The notes under the pieces: generated by a model
The model's database searches: none
Told to the model about the DNA's origin: nothing
Seen by the model: the letters and a program-made list of their open reading frames with translations, nothing else
Shown: in pieces, positions 15,290 through 24,397 of the stretch
Numbering within the stretch: position 1 is the first letter of the stretch
How the letters are laid out: each line of letters opens with the position of its first letter
Made by a program: the position numbers and the translations under genes
Assembly: GCA_023434365.1 (NCBI GenBank)
Contig: JAEYSV010000068.1
Coordinates: 1 to 28,769 of the forward strand
DNA from: Bacillota bacterium
GTDB taxonomy: Bacteria > Bacillota > Clostridia > Lachnospirales > Lachnospiraceae
DNA length: 28,769 nucleotides
Reading direction: 5' to 3'

Positions 15290-17611
15290 ATGAGATTTTT
15301 AAAAAAAATGTCAATAGAGGATATATTAAATGTAAAAAGTAAACAACTGGAGCATTATAAGGAAATTGAACTTTTTACAAATTCTGATGATTTTATTGAT
15401 GAAGAAATCAATACAAAAGTAGAAAAAATTATTAATCGGTTATGTAAGTATAAAGCTAGGATTACAGCTATTCATTCTCCTGAGTCAAGATTTAAAATCA
15501 TATGTGATGATGAAAAAACTAAGTCATCAAATTATCTTTCATTGTGTGAAGTGTTATTTGATAAAGAGAGTTCTGAACTATTTAAAAAGGTTATAGATTT
15601 TGCTGCAAAAATCCAGTCTGAACAAATTAATAAGAATGGAATCCCAAGGAGAGAAGAGTATAATAGTGAAAATGGAGAAGAGAGAAAAATAACTTTAATA
15701 TTGCATGTAGGGTGTCAAATTGGTTGCAATGGTATTGATAAATGGATAGATTGTAGACCTGATACTAATGATTGTGGGAAAATTATAAGTGATCTTGAAA
15801 AAGATACTTATAACGAATTTATTGAAATAGTTAAAGAGAAAAACATCGATATTGCATTTGAGAATATTACTCCATTTTTAAGTGATAAACTTCCGGATTT
15901 TCCAAAAGGTAAAAATAGTGGTTATAGTGATGAGAATATTAAAGCTGCTACTGTATGGAACGATAAGTCTGGAACTAAACAATTTGGAATATGTGTTGAT
16001 TTTTGTCATTTAATTGCAACAGAGGTGATATTGAAGAAGAAAGATTATTTGAAAGATTATTTTGGATACCTTGAACACAAAGATATGTCATTAATCCGTG
16101 TGTTTCATCTATCAAACTATGGAATTAATGGTGAACATGGCGCACAATTCAAGGAAAATATTGATTTACTTGAACGAATTAGGGGGGTGTGCCTTAAATA
16201 TGCGCCAAATGCGCCTATAACATTAGAAGTCGCCGATGGTTATGATCTTTATAAGGCAAGAAATAATTTTGATAAAATGGTTTATGATTGGAGTAGAATG
16301 GATAATGTAGAGCCATTGAAGTCATGGTTTGATAAAGATATTTTAAAATTTTTTGGAGATTTATTTTCAATATATTCTATAGAAGTAGAGAATACTTTTG
16401 AAATTGCACAAAATGCTGCATGCGTGAAACAATTTGTTTATGATAACACTTATGTCGAAGGAGATAAACTTTTTTCTTTTTCTGAAAAAGCTGATAACAT
16501 TGATGTTGCATTGTTCAGAGTCCAAGCATATGTATATTATACTAGATTTTGTAATTTGGCTATATTTCTTATAAAAAAATATAATGAGATTGATATAAGT
16601 ATAGGAACGGAAAAAAAAATAATAGAGTGGAAAAAAAGAGATTTCAATCTCGCGATGCGTTACTATATGTTCAACGATGAAGTTCATGAGGTGGAATTTA
16701 CAGGATTAGCTTTTCACATTAATATGGACTGGTTTATGCGTAAAGATACAGTTTTTAGATTTAATGATGGGTGGACTGAAGAAAAATTTACGGATCTAAG
16801 TATAAGAGACGCTATGAAGTGTATTATGAAAAATGCATTGGTCCATATTAATGGAAAGAATTCTGGTTTTAGTTCTTGGGGAAAGAATTTTGGACAGTGT
16901 ATGGTAAAATATTATCGGGCACCAAAACATAAAGAAGATTGGTCATTGATGATATTAAAAGATACATTTATTAATTATATAAAATATGATAACGAATTAT
17001 ATTCATTACAAGCATTTCGGCAAATGAAGTTTGATATAGATGGAGAATTTTATGAAAAATTATCTGAATTGTCAATAGATTTAAGTGTGTTTCGAAAAGG
17101 ACGAGATGGAGAAAATGAGGCTTCAAGTTTAAATGGATTAATGAAAGTTATGACTGGTTATGAGATTAAAAAGGAAACATGTGCTTCGATAACAGATGAA
17201 GAGGTTTTGACAATAAAAAAGTCTGATTTGACTAACGCAATTACTTTGTATGAGACTGAGTTCTATCTCGTTATGTTGTCATATCTAAAGTTACTAGAAA
17301 TAGTAAGACAAGAAAACATTATTGAAAATGAAAAACTCATTAAAATTGTAGAGGACTGTAGTATATGTATTGAAGAAGATAGAATGGGAGAAGTTAATAT
17401 AAGTGAAGAATCTAAAATGAAGTGTAATACTATATTAAGTAGTTTATCCAAGAATGAAAAACAAAGAAATGTAAAATATAAAACTCTGTTTGATAAATTT
17501 CCATTTGAAGCGTCAGACAACGCTAGAAATATTAAACTTAAGGAATTATGGAATAGGTTGAAAACTACTAAATATAATGAAAAATATGTTAAGCAGCGGA
17601 ATGGAGAATAA
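15290..17611 (+). CDS. endonuclease IV-like TIM-barrel protein with large unknown C-terminal domain
   Basis: A 773-residue protein. Residues about 55-320 read as a xylose isomerase-like/AP endonuclease 2-type TIM barrel: AIHSPES (His62), LILHVG (His139), IAFEN (Glu191), CVDFCH (Asp237, His240), RVFHLSNYG (His273), GEHG (His283) and TLEVADG (Glu313). These correspond in order to eight of the nine metal ligands of endonuclease IV; the Asp two residues before His283 is replaced by Gly281. Endonuclease IV cleaves DNA at abasic sites, and sugar isomerases share the fold, so substrate is not certain. Residues 350-773 match no family I know and have many aromatic and Lys/Glu residues. ATG 15290 follows AGGAG at good spacing. 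Only two bases separate it from the DUF262 gene, so the two probably act together. Confidence 0.65.
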   Translation: MRFLKKMSIEDILNVKSKQLEHYKEIELFTNSDDFIDEEINTKVEKIINRLCKYKARITAIHSPESRFKIICDDEKTKSSNYLSLCEVLFDKESSELFKKVIDFAAKIQSEQINKNGIPRREEYNSENGEERKITLILHVGCQIGCNGIDKWIDCRPDTNDCGKIISDLEKDTYNEFIEIVKEKNIDIAFENITPFLSDKLPDFPKGKNSGYSDENIKAATVWNDKSGTKQFGICVDFCHLIATEVILKKKDYLKDYFGYLEHKDMSLIRVFHLSNYGINGEHGAQFKENIDLLERIRGVCLKYAPNAPITLEVADGYDLYKARNNFDKMVYDWSRMDNVEPLKSWFDKDILKFFGDLFSIYSIEVENTFEIAQNAACVKQFVYDNTYVEGDKLFSFSEKADNIDVALFRVQAYVYYTRFCNLAIFLIKKYNEIDISIGTEKKIIEWKKRDFNLAMRYYMFNDEVHEVEFTGLAFHINMDWFMRKDTVFRFNDGWTEEKFTDLSIRDAMKCIMKNALVHINGKNSGFSSWGKNFGQCMVKYYRAPKHKEDWSLMILKDTFINYIKYDNELYSLQAFRQMKFDIDGEFYEKLSELSIDLSVFRKGRDGENEASSLNGLMKVMTGYEIKKETCASITDEEVLTIKKSDLTNAITLYETEFYLVMLSYLKLLEIVRQENIIENEKLIKIVEDCSICIEEDRMGEVNISEESKMKCNTILSSLSKNEKQRNVKYKTLFDKFPFEASDNARNIKLKELWNRLKTTKYNEKYVKQRNGE

Positions 17612-17613
17612 CT

Positions 17614-20600
17614 TTGGACAATAAAGAGGAGAAATTTACAGGACAAAAAGCGTTAATAGAAATATTTGAGTTTATCAATAGTAAAAGAGATGATGTAAAT
17701 ACAAATGGTAAGATGATTATACCTAAATATCAGCGGAATTATAAATGGAATAAAAAAACAGCTAAGATACTTGTTGAGGACTTAATAGATAATTTCAATA
17801 AAGATGAGATAAAATCAATTGGGATGATAACCTTGTATTGTCGTGATAACCTGGTCTATTTAGTTGATGGGCAACAAAGAATGATTACATTTTATATTCT
17901 ATTTTCAGCTATTACAAAGTTAAAGGATGACATAATTCCCGAGCTTATATTTGAAAGAGATATAGAAGACAATAAAATTAGAAATATTGCAATCTATAAA
18001 ACTTGCTATAGTGAAAATAATGGTAGTACAGATATTGATAGGATAACTCGCAATAATAAAGTAATAGATGATGTTATTACTGAAAAACTGAATGAAAATA
18101 AGTACACAGAATTTTTTAATTATGTAATAAAAAAGTGCGTAATGCTTTGTAATGTAACGGAAAAAAGTCCGGTTAGTGAATTTATGAATCTTAATGCTTT
18201 AAAAACAAGATTTTCAATTTGTGATATTGTAAGAGCTAATTTAATCTCATATAATACTTTCCATAAAGAAAAATTAGAAAAGGAAAGAAACAAAGTTTCA
18301 TCAGCTCTTACAGAAGGGAATTATAAAAAATCTGTATCAATGTTATATGATGACCTTGTGAGAATTTTCTATTGGAAATTAAAAGAAAATGGAGAGTTTA
18401 AAAGTGTATACGATGTTGTGAAAGGTAATTCTATAATTGCCGATCACGAAAGCAGAATTAATATTATGTTTGATGATTATAAAAATGGAGATAATTATTT
18501 AGTTGATGCAGATGCTGTTTTAGATTTAAATTGTGTATCTATGTTACAGTGGCTTGCCTCATATAAACATCTTTTACTAGAGCTAAAAAATGAAATGGAA
18601 AATAATAATTTTTCTTCAGCAAAAATTATTACGCATTTAAATAAAGATTTTTTTACATTATTACCATCATCTAAAATAGATTCTGTAAATGATGTTAATA
18701 ATATGCATTCAAATGAATTAGCTAGGATACTACATATGAATTCATCTATAGATAGAATATTGGTAGAGACTATTTTACCAAATGATGAAAAATTAGCTAA
18801 TCTTTTTTTTGAAGCACATGTTGACTATCAAAAAAATATGAAAACCAATGAAAGCTTTTATCATTTGTCAGCTACATCAGGGTGGAAAAAACTATATGCG
18901 ATTACGCAAGAAGAAGTATATGACTGTATACAAGGATGTGGTAAATATATCATGTATAGATATGCTGAAGAACAGCAACGGAGTCGTGATGCGTATTTTA
19001 GAGTACAAGCAATTGTAAATTTTGATGATAATAATACTATAGATATAGGTGATAAATCTTTTGATTCAGGAGAGCTAAACGTAGAGAGTCTCTTTAATTG
19101 TGATGAGGTAATAATTCCAATAATACAACGAGATTATTGCATGGGATCATTATTTACATATAAAGGTAAAGATTTCTTAAATTATTTATTTAAAGAATAC
19201 GCCGAATCTGACTTTCAAACAAATAAAACATATAAATTAGTGTTAAGTGCAATCGTAGTTACAAAAACAAAAAAAATAGATAATGAAAAAGGAAAATTAT
19301 ATATTTTTGATGGTCAACAAAGAACATTTACAATTTATTGTATTTTAAAATATTTACAAACACATTTGAATTCAGAGAAGGAAAAATTACAACTTCCACA
19401 GTATATATTTGAAGGTAGAGAATCTTTTAGAAAAGAACTTTCTAATACGGAAGAAGCATTATCTTATGCTGAGGAATCTGTTAAATGTTGTCAAAATATT
19501 TTAAGTACATATTTAAAAGATTGGAACATAGAAGAGCTAATAGAATTTAACAATTTTATTAGAGTGTACGTTTTTTTTAATGTACAGGTAGTAAAAAATT
19601 TGAATTCTGCTGAACAATACTTTATGGATATTAATGGTGGTGTTCCGCTTGAGAATTATGAAATATTTAAGTCGTTCATTATTAATGAAATTCAAAAAAA
19701 AAGCATAGATAATGGAAAAATATTGAATTGTTGGTTAGAAAAACTTGATAATGAATGGCTTTACTATTTCTATAATTTTAGAAAGACATATTATATATTT
19801 GAAAATAATATTGTAGACGATGAAAATAATGCTGGTGAAGAAGAATTAATGGAAATGCGTTGTATCGAATACTTATGTAGACATTACTGGATGTGCAATT
19901 ATAAGAATGAGGCTAATAGAGAAAGTTTAAATAATCTTGGATTGCCATTTGATCTTTCGACTAAGAGTGATTTATTGAGAAATATGGAATATCTATTGGA
20001 TTTTAAATATGATGACTATATTGAAATAGGAAGAATGATGGATTGCATAATAAAATGCAAATTAAATAATCAAAATAAAGAAATTAGGATAATAGAGGAC
20101 TACCATTATTATCAACGAAGTTCAAGTCGAACACAGTTTATATATTTTGGGATGTCATATATTGATTGTGATATTAAGGATACTAATGTCAACAATAATA
20201 ATTACTTTATATTTAGATTTATTTATTTTCTGAGTAATTTTGTAAGAAAAAAATATCTAGGAATTACTATTTCTGATGAAGAATATATAGAGAAATATAA
20301 AAGTTCAGAAATAATTAGAGAAGACATTTATTTGAAAAAAAGAAGAGCAATTATGTATGATGATGATTGGATTACGTTTTCACTGATATGTCCAAAGAAA
20401 AACGAACATATTTGTTTTACTAAACTTGAGACATATAAGTTGAAAAAAAATGAAATCAGAAAGATTGGATTTATGTCACCAAGTAATAGTAGACGATTAA
20501 AAATGTGGGAAGGAATTCCTGAACATAGTATCCCATATTATTATCTAAGTAATGTAACTAAGCAACAGTTGTATTTTGTGATTGATGTTTGTGAACACTT

Positions 20601-20865
20601 ACAGAAGGAAAAACAAAATGAGAAAGATGGCGATATGGTAGTATACTATATTAAAAAAGGAAAGTTATTTAGAGAAGAAAATAATCCTGGAATTAAATAT
20701 ATAGAATATAAATGGTATAAAAACAGTCATACATACTGGATAGAATTTTCAAATTCAGGTAGTGACAAATATATTATTCAATCAGAAACTTATTCGGTAA
20801 ATCGGAATAGTAAATCATTATATGAGCAGGATAAATTGGGGGAATGGGAGTGGGAGAAGCACTAA
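17614..20865 (+). CDS. tandem DUF262 (GmrS-like) protein
   Basis: A 1083-residue protein starting at TTG with GGAG 7 bases upstream; the next in-frame ATG would cut into the first domain. Two DUF262 domains are visible. The first has IPKYQRNYKW at 36-45 and VDGQQR with DGQQR at 85-89. The second has IIPIIQRDY with Gln505-Tyr508 and FDGQQR with DGQQR at 566-570. DUF262 is the ParB-like nucleotide-binding fold of GmrS, the NTPase half of GmrSD modification-dependent type IV restriction enzymes. GmrSD also carries a DUF1524 HNH nuclease; no HNH pattern was seen in the C-terminal 500 residues. The nuclease could therefore be the TIM-barrel protein encoded two bases upstream. Function in defence is inferred from family and neighbourhood. 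Confidence 0.8.
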   Translation: MDNKEEKFTGQKALIEIFEFINSKRDDVNTNGKMIIPKYQRNYKWNKKTAKILVEDLIDNFNKDEIKSIGMITLYCRDNLVYLVDGQQRMITFYILFSAITKLKDDIIPELIFERDIEDNKIRNIAIYKTCYSENNGSTDIDRITRNNKVIDDVITEKLNENKYTEFFNYVIKKCVMLCNVTEKSPVSEFMNLNALKTRFSICDIVRANLISYNTFHKEKLEKERNKVSSALTEGNYKKSVSMLYDDLVRIFYWKLKENGEFKSVYDVVKGNSIIADHESRINIMFDDYKNGDNYLVDADAVLDLNCVSMLQWLASYKHLLLELKNEMENNNFSSAKIITHLNKDFFTLLPSSKIDSVNDVNNMHSNELARILHMNSSIDRILVETILPNDEKLANLFFEAHVDYQKNMKTNESFYHLSATSGWKKLYAITQEEVYDCIQGCGKYIMYRYAEEQQRSRDAYFRVQAIVNFDDNNTIDIGDKSFDSGELNVESLFNCDEVIIPIIQRDYCMGSLFTYKGKDFLNYLFKEYAESDFQTNKTYKLVLSAIVVTKTKKIDNEKGKLYIFDGQQRTFTIYCILKYLQTHLNSEKEKLQLPQYIFEGRESFRKELSNTEEALSYAEESVKCCQNILSTYLKDWNIEELIEFNNFIRVYVFFNVQVVKNLNSAEQYFMDINGGVPLENYEIFKSFIINEIQKKSIDNGKILNCWLEKLDNEWLYYFYNFRKTYYIFENNIVDDENNAGEEELMEMRCIEYLCRHYWMCNYKNEANRESLNNLGLPFDLSTKSDLLRNMEYLLDFKYDDYIEIGRMMDCIIKCKLNNQNKEIRIIEDYHYYQRSSSRTQFIYFGMSYIDCDIKDTNVNNNNYFIFRFIYFLSNFVRKKYLGITISDEEYIEKYKSSEIIREDIYLKKRRAIMYDDDWITFSLICPKKNEHICFTKLETYKLKKNEIRKIGFMSPSNSRRLKMWEGIPEHSIPYYYLSNVTKQQLYFVIDVCEHLQKEKQNEKDGDMVVYYIKKGKLFREENNPGIKYIEYKWYKNSHTYWIEFSNSGSDKYIIQSETYSVNRNSKSLYEQDKLGEWEWEKH

Positions 20866-21008
20866 TTATTATTAGCAGAAAGCAAATATGCTATATGTGA
20901 TTGCTGTCGCGTAACACATTCTCAGTAACTCAAGATTCACATTATTTTCAGCTATCAAATAAGCAAAATAGATTGGATAATGTTCCTTTTGTAGCGAAAA
21001 TAGGACAT

Positions 21009-21041
21009 TCCATTTGGCTACTTTTATAATAGCCAAATGGA
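21009..21041 (-). terminator. hairpin after the GTPase-like gene, possible terminator
   Basis: TCCATTTGGCTA (21009-21020) pairs perfectly with TAGCCAAATGGA (21030-21041) around a 9-base loop. It lies 35 bases beyond the stop of the minus-strand gene. On that strand a TTTT run follows only after about ten bases, so termination is likely but not clear-cut. Confidence 0.45.
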
Positions 21042-21075
21042 TATCCATTGTTTACTACAGAATCCTTAGAATCTC

Positions 21076-23673
21076 TTATCGTTTATTGGCTTCTTCAAGT
21101 ACTTCTTCAAGTGCACTTCTAAACTGCTGCATTGCTGCGTGGTGGATCTGATTGTTAGTTGAGAAGGTAAATTCAATTATGTTATAGATCGACGATGCGC
21201 GTCGTTTTTTGATACCATCTCCCCAAGAGTTATATAGTTTCTTCCAGTTATCATTATTAGCGCTAACTAAATAGTTGTAGAATAAGAGTTTGATTTTTTG
21301 TGTATATCGAGCTTTTATTTGATTGCGTAGGTGATGTTCTTTTTGTTCTAAGGAGAATGTGTTTTCTAACGATGTCGTTAGGTTAGTGTTCTCTTTGAGT
21401 GCTTTGTTTCTACTTGTTCCTTTTTCTATCGTAGATTCATTAGCTGATGGAATATTAAAGTGTATTTGTGTTTCAATTATGCTATTCATTTCGTACATAA
21501 AGAAGTTAAGAGCATCTTGAAGAGGAAATAAATTACGTGATGAACCACTATAGCCACCATAACCTTGATACAAACGATAACATAGCGCTTGAGAGGTATT
21601 CCACTCAGGGATGTTTATTAGATATTCCTTTTTAGCATGAATGCTATTTGCCTCTGAAAACCGCAGGCAGGAATTATAAAACTCCAATAAAAGCTTATCT
21701 GTGTTCCCTACTAATGTTATAGCGCTATTTGTATCATTGAATCGAATACGATTTAGTTGTTTGCATAGTTTCTGCACTTTAATCAATAGTTCATTTATGC
21801 AGATATTTGGATTGTCCAGATCTTTGTTTAAGTTTTCATACATTGAAGGTAAAGTATCTTTTAAAGAGTGATTGGCTCTTTTTCTTATAATATCTGAAGT
21901 TGCCAGCTTTACTGTGGTGTTGCTTGCTGGCGGTTCATATTTTACTAATCCCTTTAAGAAAATTAGTTGCTGATTCTGGTTGTCAGTAAACATATGATAC
22001 AGAATATCTGCTCTATTATAGGTACTAGTATCAGTGGTATTGAATATGTTATTTAAACTATTTTCCAATTTCAATAACAGGTAATTCTCACGTTCCTGAT
22101 CTGATTTGAAATCATTTTTAATGAAATGATTATACTTACTATAAAGTAAGATTAGTTTCTCGGATAACCCAAAGTTATCGAGTGTTTCTAATAATTGAAC
22201 AGTAGTAGGATTCATAGTCTGGGTTGCATCATCAAGTAGAAAAATGATATCACATTCATTTAAGAGTTCAAAATGCTGAGTAATATCAATGTTTGTACCG
22301 GAAGGATTAATCATATGGCCAGCACCAATAGTGTCCGAAAATACAATGGAGGAGATGTTTGTCGTATTGTATTGAGATAATACGGACGCATCCATTTGTA
22401 TATCTACTTCTGTATACATTTCTTTTACAAGCGAGCGTAGTAAGCTGCCTCTCAAATGGTGATTATTACTAATAAAATTAATGTAGTAGTCATCAAGTTC
22501 TGTTAAAGAATCGTGTGATAATTCAAATGATATCTCCGTCTCACTATCAACACCCGCAGTGTAAGAGGTTAAGGTGTTTTCTTTTTCTTTGTTTTTTTGA
22601 TTTGTTGAAATCTGATTCATTACGTCCTCAACTTTTTTATTATACAATTCATAAAAAGATTCCCGAAGGGATGCAGATTCTAAGAGAGTACATATCATTC
22701 CTAAGGAAGATGTGTCCTGTTTATCTCTGTTATCATAGACTTTTTGAATGATTTCAATAACTTTATCATAAAAGGCTTCGTGTTCTTGATTTGAATAATC
22801 GCCTAATAACTCGTCTAACTTGTATAAATCTACTTCGATAAAGGTGCTCAACACCACTTCTCTAAGGTCTAATAGAGGAATCTCAACACTATTTAGTTTA
22901 GTTTGAGTGGATAAAGGTTGTTCAACTAGTTTAAGGTACTTTTGATAGGCTTTATCAATTTGCAAAAGGATGACATCTTCAAAGAAACTCTTAGGGCTAA
23001 TTAACGTAATTTTATTCTTAAATCGATACTCTGATAAGGGGATATCTTCATACCTATTATTGTTATCATAGAGACGTATATATTGACTACCATTATTATC
23101 AGTACGTACAATTAATGCTCTTACATGATTATTGTTTATCGTAGTTCGCCCAATATCAACAAATAAGAAATAGAAATCATCAAATCCTAGAATTTTCTTA
23201 ATGGCAGTTGTCTTGCCGTACCCGTAATTTCCGATGAACATAGTCAATATATCTTGTGAATTGAGTTGATATCGATCCTTAATTTGACTGTGTATCGTTT
23301 TGCTTTCAATAACCCCAAACACAAACTGGTATGCTAACTCGAATAAGGATGAAAATAGTTCTTTTTCATTAAATTCAATATTTTCTGAGAGTTCAAATAA
23401 TAATTTCGTCTTAATTGCATCTTTTGAAAACTGGTTATCTTGTTCAATCAGTAGATAATACACAGAGTAAGCTTCAAATAACTTTTCAAGGATTTTTGTT
23501 AATAAAAAATCTGTTTTAGGACTGGTTAGAGAACATAAAAACGACTTTTGCTTCCTAAAATCCTTATCTTTATCTGCGTTAAAATATTTATAATTTTCTT
23601 GCCCCAACTCGTTCTTAGGAATAAACACTTTTATGGATAACAAATTACTATTACATTCACATTTTATCTTCAT
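21076..23673 (-). CDS. large GTPase-like P-loop protein, unknown (865 aa)
   Basis: No close family is recognised. Walker A/G1 is GNYGYGKTT at 148-156. Thr177-Thr178 could act as the switch Thr. A G3-like SDTIGAGH lies at 446-453 (Asp447 to Gly450), followed by a hydrophobic strand with acidic end, IIFLLDDA, and a G4-like YSKYNHF starting at 511. This order fits a TRAFAC-type GTPase, with an unusually long insertion of about 270 residues between G1 and G3. Residues 1-140 and 600-865 are predicted helical by eye, with Lys/Glu-rich segments near 750-800. ATG 23673 follows AAGGAGG. It stands alone, divergent from the AAA+ cluster. A large single-gene GTPase in a defence island could be a dynamin-like or nucleotide-switch effector, but that is speculation. 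Confidence 0.7.
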   Translation of the reverse strand: MKIKCECNSNLLSIKVFIPKNELGQENYKYFNADKDKDFRKQKSFLCSLTSPKTDFLLTKILEKLFEAYSVYYLLIEQDNQFSKDAIKTKLLFELSENIEFNEKELFSSLFELAYQFVFGVIESKTIHSQIKDRYQLNSQDILTMFIGNYGYGKTTAIKKILGFDDFYFLFVDIGRTTINNNHVRALIVRTDNNGSQYIRLYDNNNRYEDIPLSEYRFKNKITLISPKSFFEDVILLQIDKAYQKYLKLVEQPLSTQTKLNSVEIPLLDLREVVLSTFIEVDLYKLDELLGDYSNQEHEAFYDKVIEIIQKVYDNRDKQDTSSLGMICTLLESASLRESFYELYNKKVEDVMNQISTNQKNKEKENTLTSYTAGVDSETEISFELSHDSLTELDDYYINFISNNHHLRGSLLRSLVKEMYTEVDIQMDASVLSQYNTTNISSIVFSDTIGAGHMINPSGTNIDITQHFELLNECDIIFLLDDATQTMNPTTVQLLETLDNFGLSEKLILLYSKYNHFIKNDFKSDQERENYLLLKLENSLNNIFNTTDTSTYNRADILYHMFTDNQNQQLIFLKGLVKYEPPASNTTVKLATSDIIRKRANHSLKDTLPSMYENLNKDLDNPNICINELLIKVQKLCKQLNRIRFNDTNSAITLVGNTDKLLLEFYNSCLRFSEANSIHAKKEYLINIPEWNTSQALCYRLYQGYGGYSGSSRNLFPLQDALNFFMYEMNSIIETQIHFNIPSANESTIEKGTSRNKALKENTNLTTSLENTFSLEQKEHHLRNQIKARYTQKIKLLFYNYLVSANNDNWKKLYNSWGDGIKKRRASSIYNIIEFTFSTNNQIHHAAMQQFRSALEEVLEEANKR

Positions 23674-23694
23674 ATATAATGCCTCCTTATGATG

Positions 23695-23723
23695 AGTATA
23701 TCACTCCCAATTGAAGTATTCAA
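23695..23723 (-). promoter_or_regulatory. promoter of the GTPase-like gene
   Basis: On the minus strand TTGAAT (23723-23718) is 17 bases from TATACT (23700-23695). It lies 22 bases before the start codon, with AAGGAGG between. The leader would be very short. Confidence 0.55.
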
Positions 23724-23804
23724 ATGAAAATGCAATATTATTAGCGATATCGGCTCATTTTTAAGTAATAATTGAAGAATCAGTGAAAAAAGTGAAAATC
23801 AATA

Positions 23805-23833
23805 TTGACATCCTTGTAAAATGGTAGTATAAT
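23805..23833 (+). promoter_or_regulatory. consensus sigma-A promoter of the AAA+ cluster
   Basis: TTGACA (23805-23810), exactly 17 bases, then TATAAT (23828-23833): a perfect consensus match in both boxes. It leaves about 160 bases of leader before the first gene at 24001. A promoter this strong usually needs repression, and a palindrome overlaps the predicted transcription start. Confidence 0.85.
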
Positions 23834-23837
23834 CCAT

Positions 23838-23863
23838 TTGCAGTATTTGATATAATACTGCAA
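23838..23863. promoter_or_regulatory. palindromic operator at the transcription start
   Basis: TTGCAGTATT (23838-23847) and AATACTGCAA (23854-23863) are perfect 10-bp arms with a 6-base spacer. They cover the expected +1 to +20 of the consensus promoter, the classical place for a repressor. No obvious DNA-binding regulator lies next to it; the 121-residue product at 24001 is one candidate by position only. Confidence 0.65.
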
Positions 23864-24000
23864 TTAGTGAACAATATTAAACTAGGATTGGACAATGAAG
23901 TGAAGAAGCATGATGAATAATGCAAAAGGGGGTGTGCGAAGAGTTATTATGGATGATATGTTGAATTAATAGTAAGCAAGTATGAAAAGGAGGTATCATT

Positions 24001-24366
24001 ATGGAAGATAGTAAGGTAAACAACAAAGAGTATTCTGATTTGGAAAAGTTTTATAATTCAGCTAGTTTAGAGAATATGCCGGAGGTAAAGAAACGCTCAA
24101 GAAACAAATTCAGAGATCAATTAGAATTAATCAGTCATGATCCAATGTTTTGGTTTGTATTTAACAAGCTCAAGATAGGGGATGAGGATGCTATGTGGGA
24201 GTTTGTCGGAAAAGGAATTTGTTCAAATCTTGGCAGAAAAAAATGGACTATGCTTATTATTAACTTTCAATTGACAGATATCATTCTTGATTTAGAAGAG
24301 TACTTTCGATATGAGTTAGAGCTGAGTAAGCAATCAATCGAGGCTATGGTGAATCAGGAGAATTAG
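24001..24366 (+). CDS. unknown 121-aa protein, first gene of the AAA+ cluster
   Basis: Starts at ATG with a strong AAAAGGAGG ribosome binding site. The product is soluble and mostly helical by eye, with an acidic N-terminus, a basic KKRSRNKFRD stretch near 34-43 and a Trp/Phe-rich middle (DPMFWFVFNKLKIGDED). No family is recognised. It precedes the AAA+ ATPase gene by 31 bases and is surely co-transcribed, so it may be a partner or substrate adaptor of that ATPase. A regulator role is possible only from its position next to the operator. Confidence 0.75.
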   Translation: MEDSKVNNKEYSDLEKFYNSASLENMPEVKKRSRNKFRDQLELISHDPMFWFVFNKLKIGDEDAMWEFVGKGICSNLGRKKWTMLIINFQLTDIILDLEEYFRYELELSKQSIEAMVNQEN

Positions 24367-24397
24367 TGACATAAAACATACTGCTAGGGAGGGTAGG

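Noticed and set aside
16367..16687. 106-residue minus-strand ORF inside the TIM-barrel gene
   Set aside because: It is antisense to a well-supported gene, has low-complexity Phe/Ile/Tyr composition and no start signal.
23911..23970. 19-codon leader ORF in the 24001 leader
   Set aside because: The reading MMNNAKGGVRRV... lacks a clear ribosome binding site and shows no attenuation-type codon run or paired hairpins.
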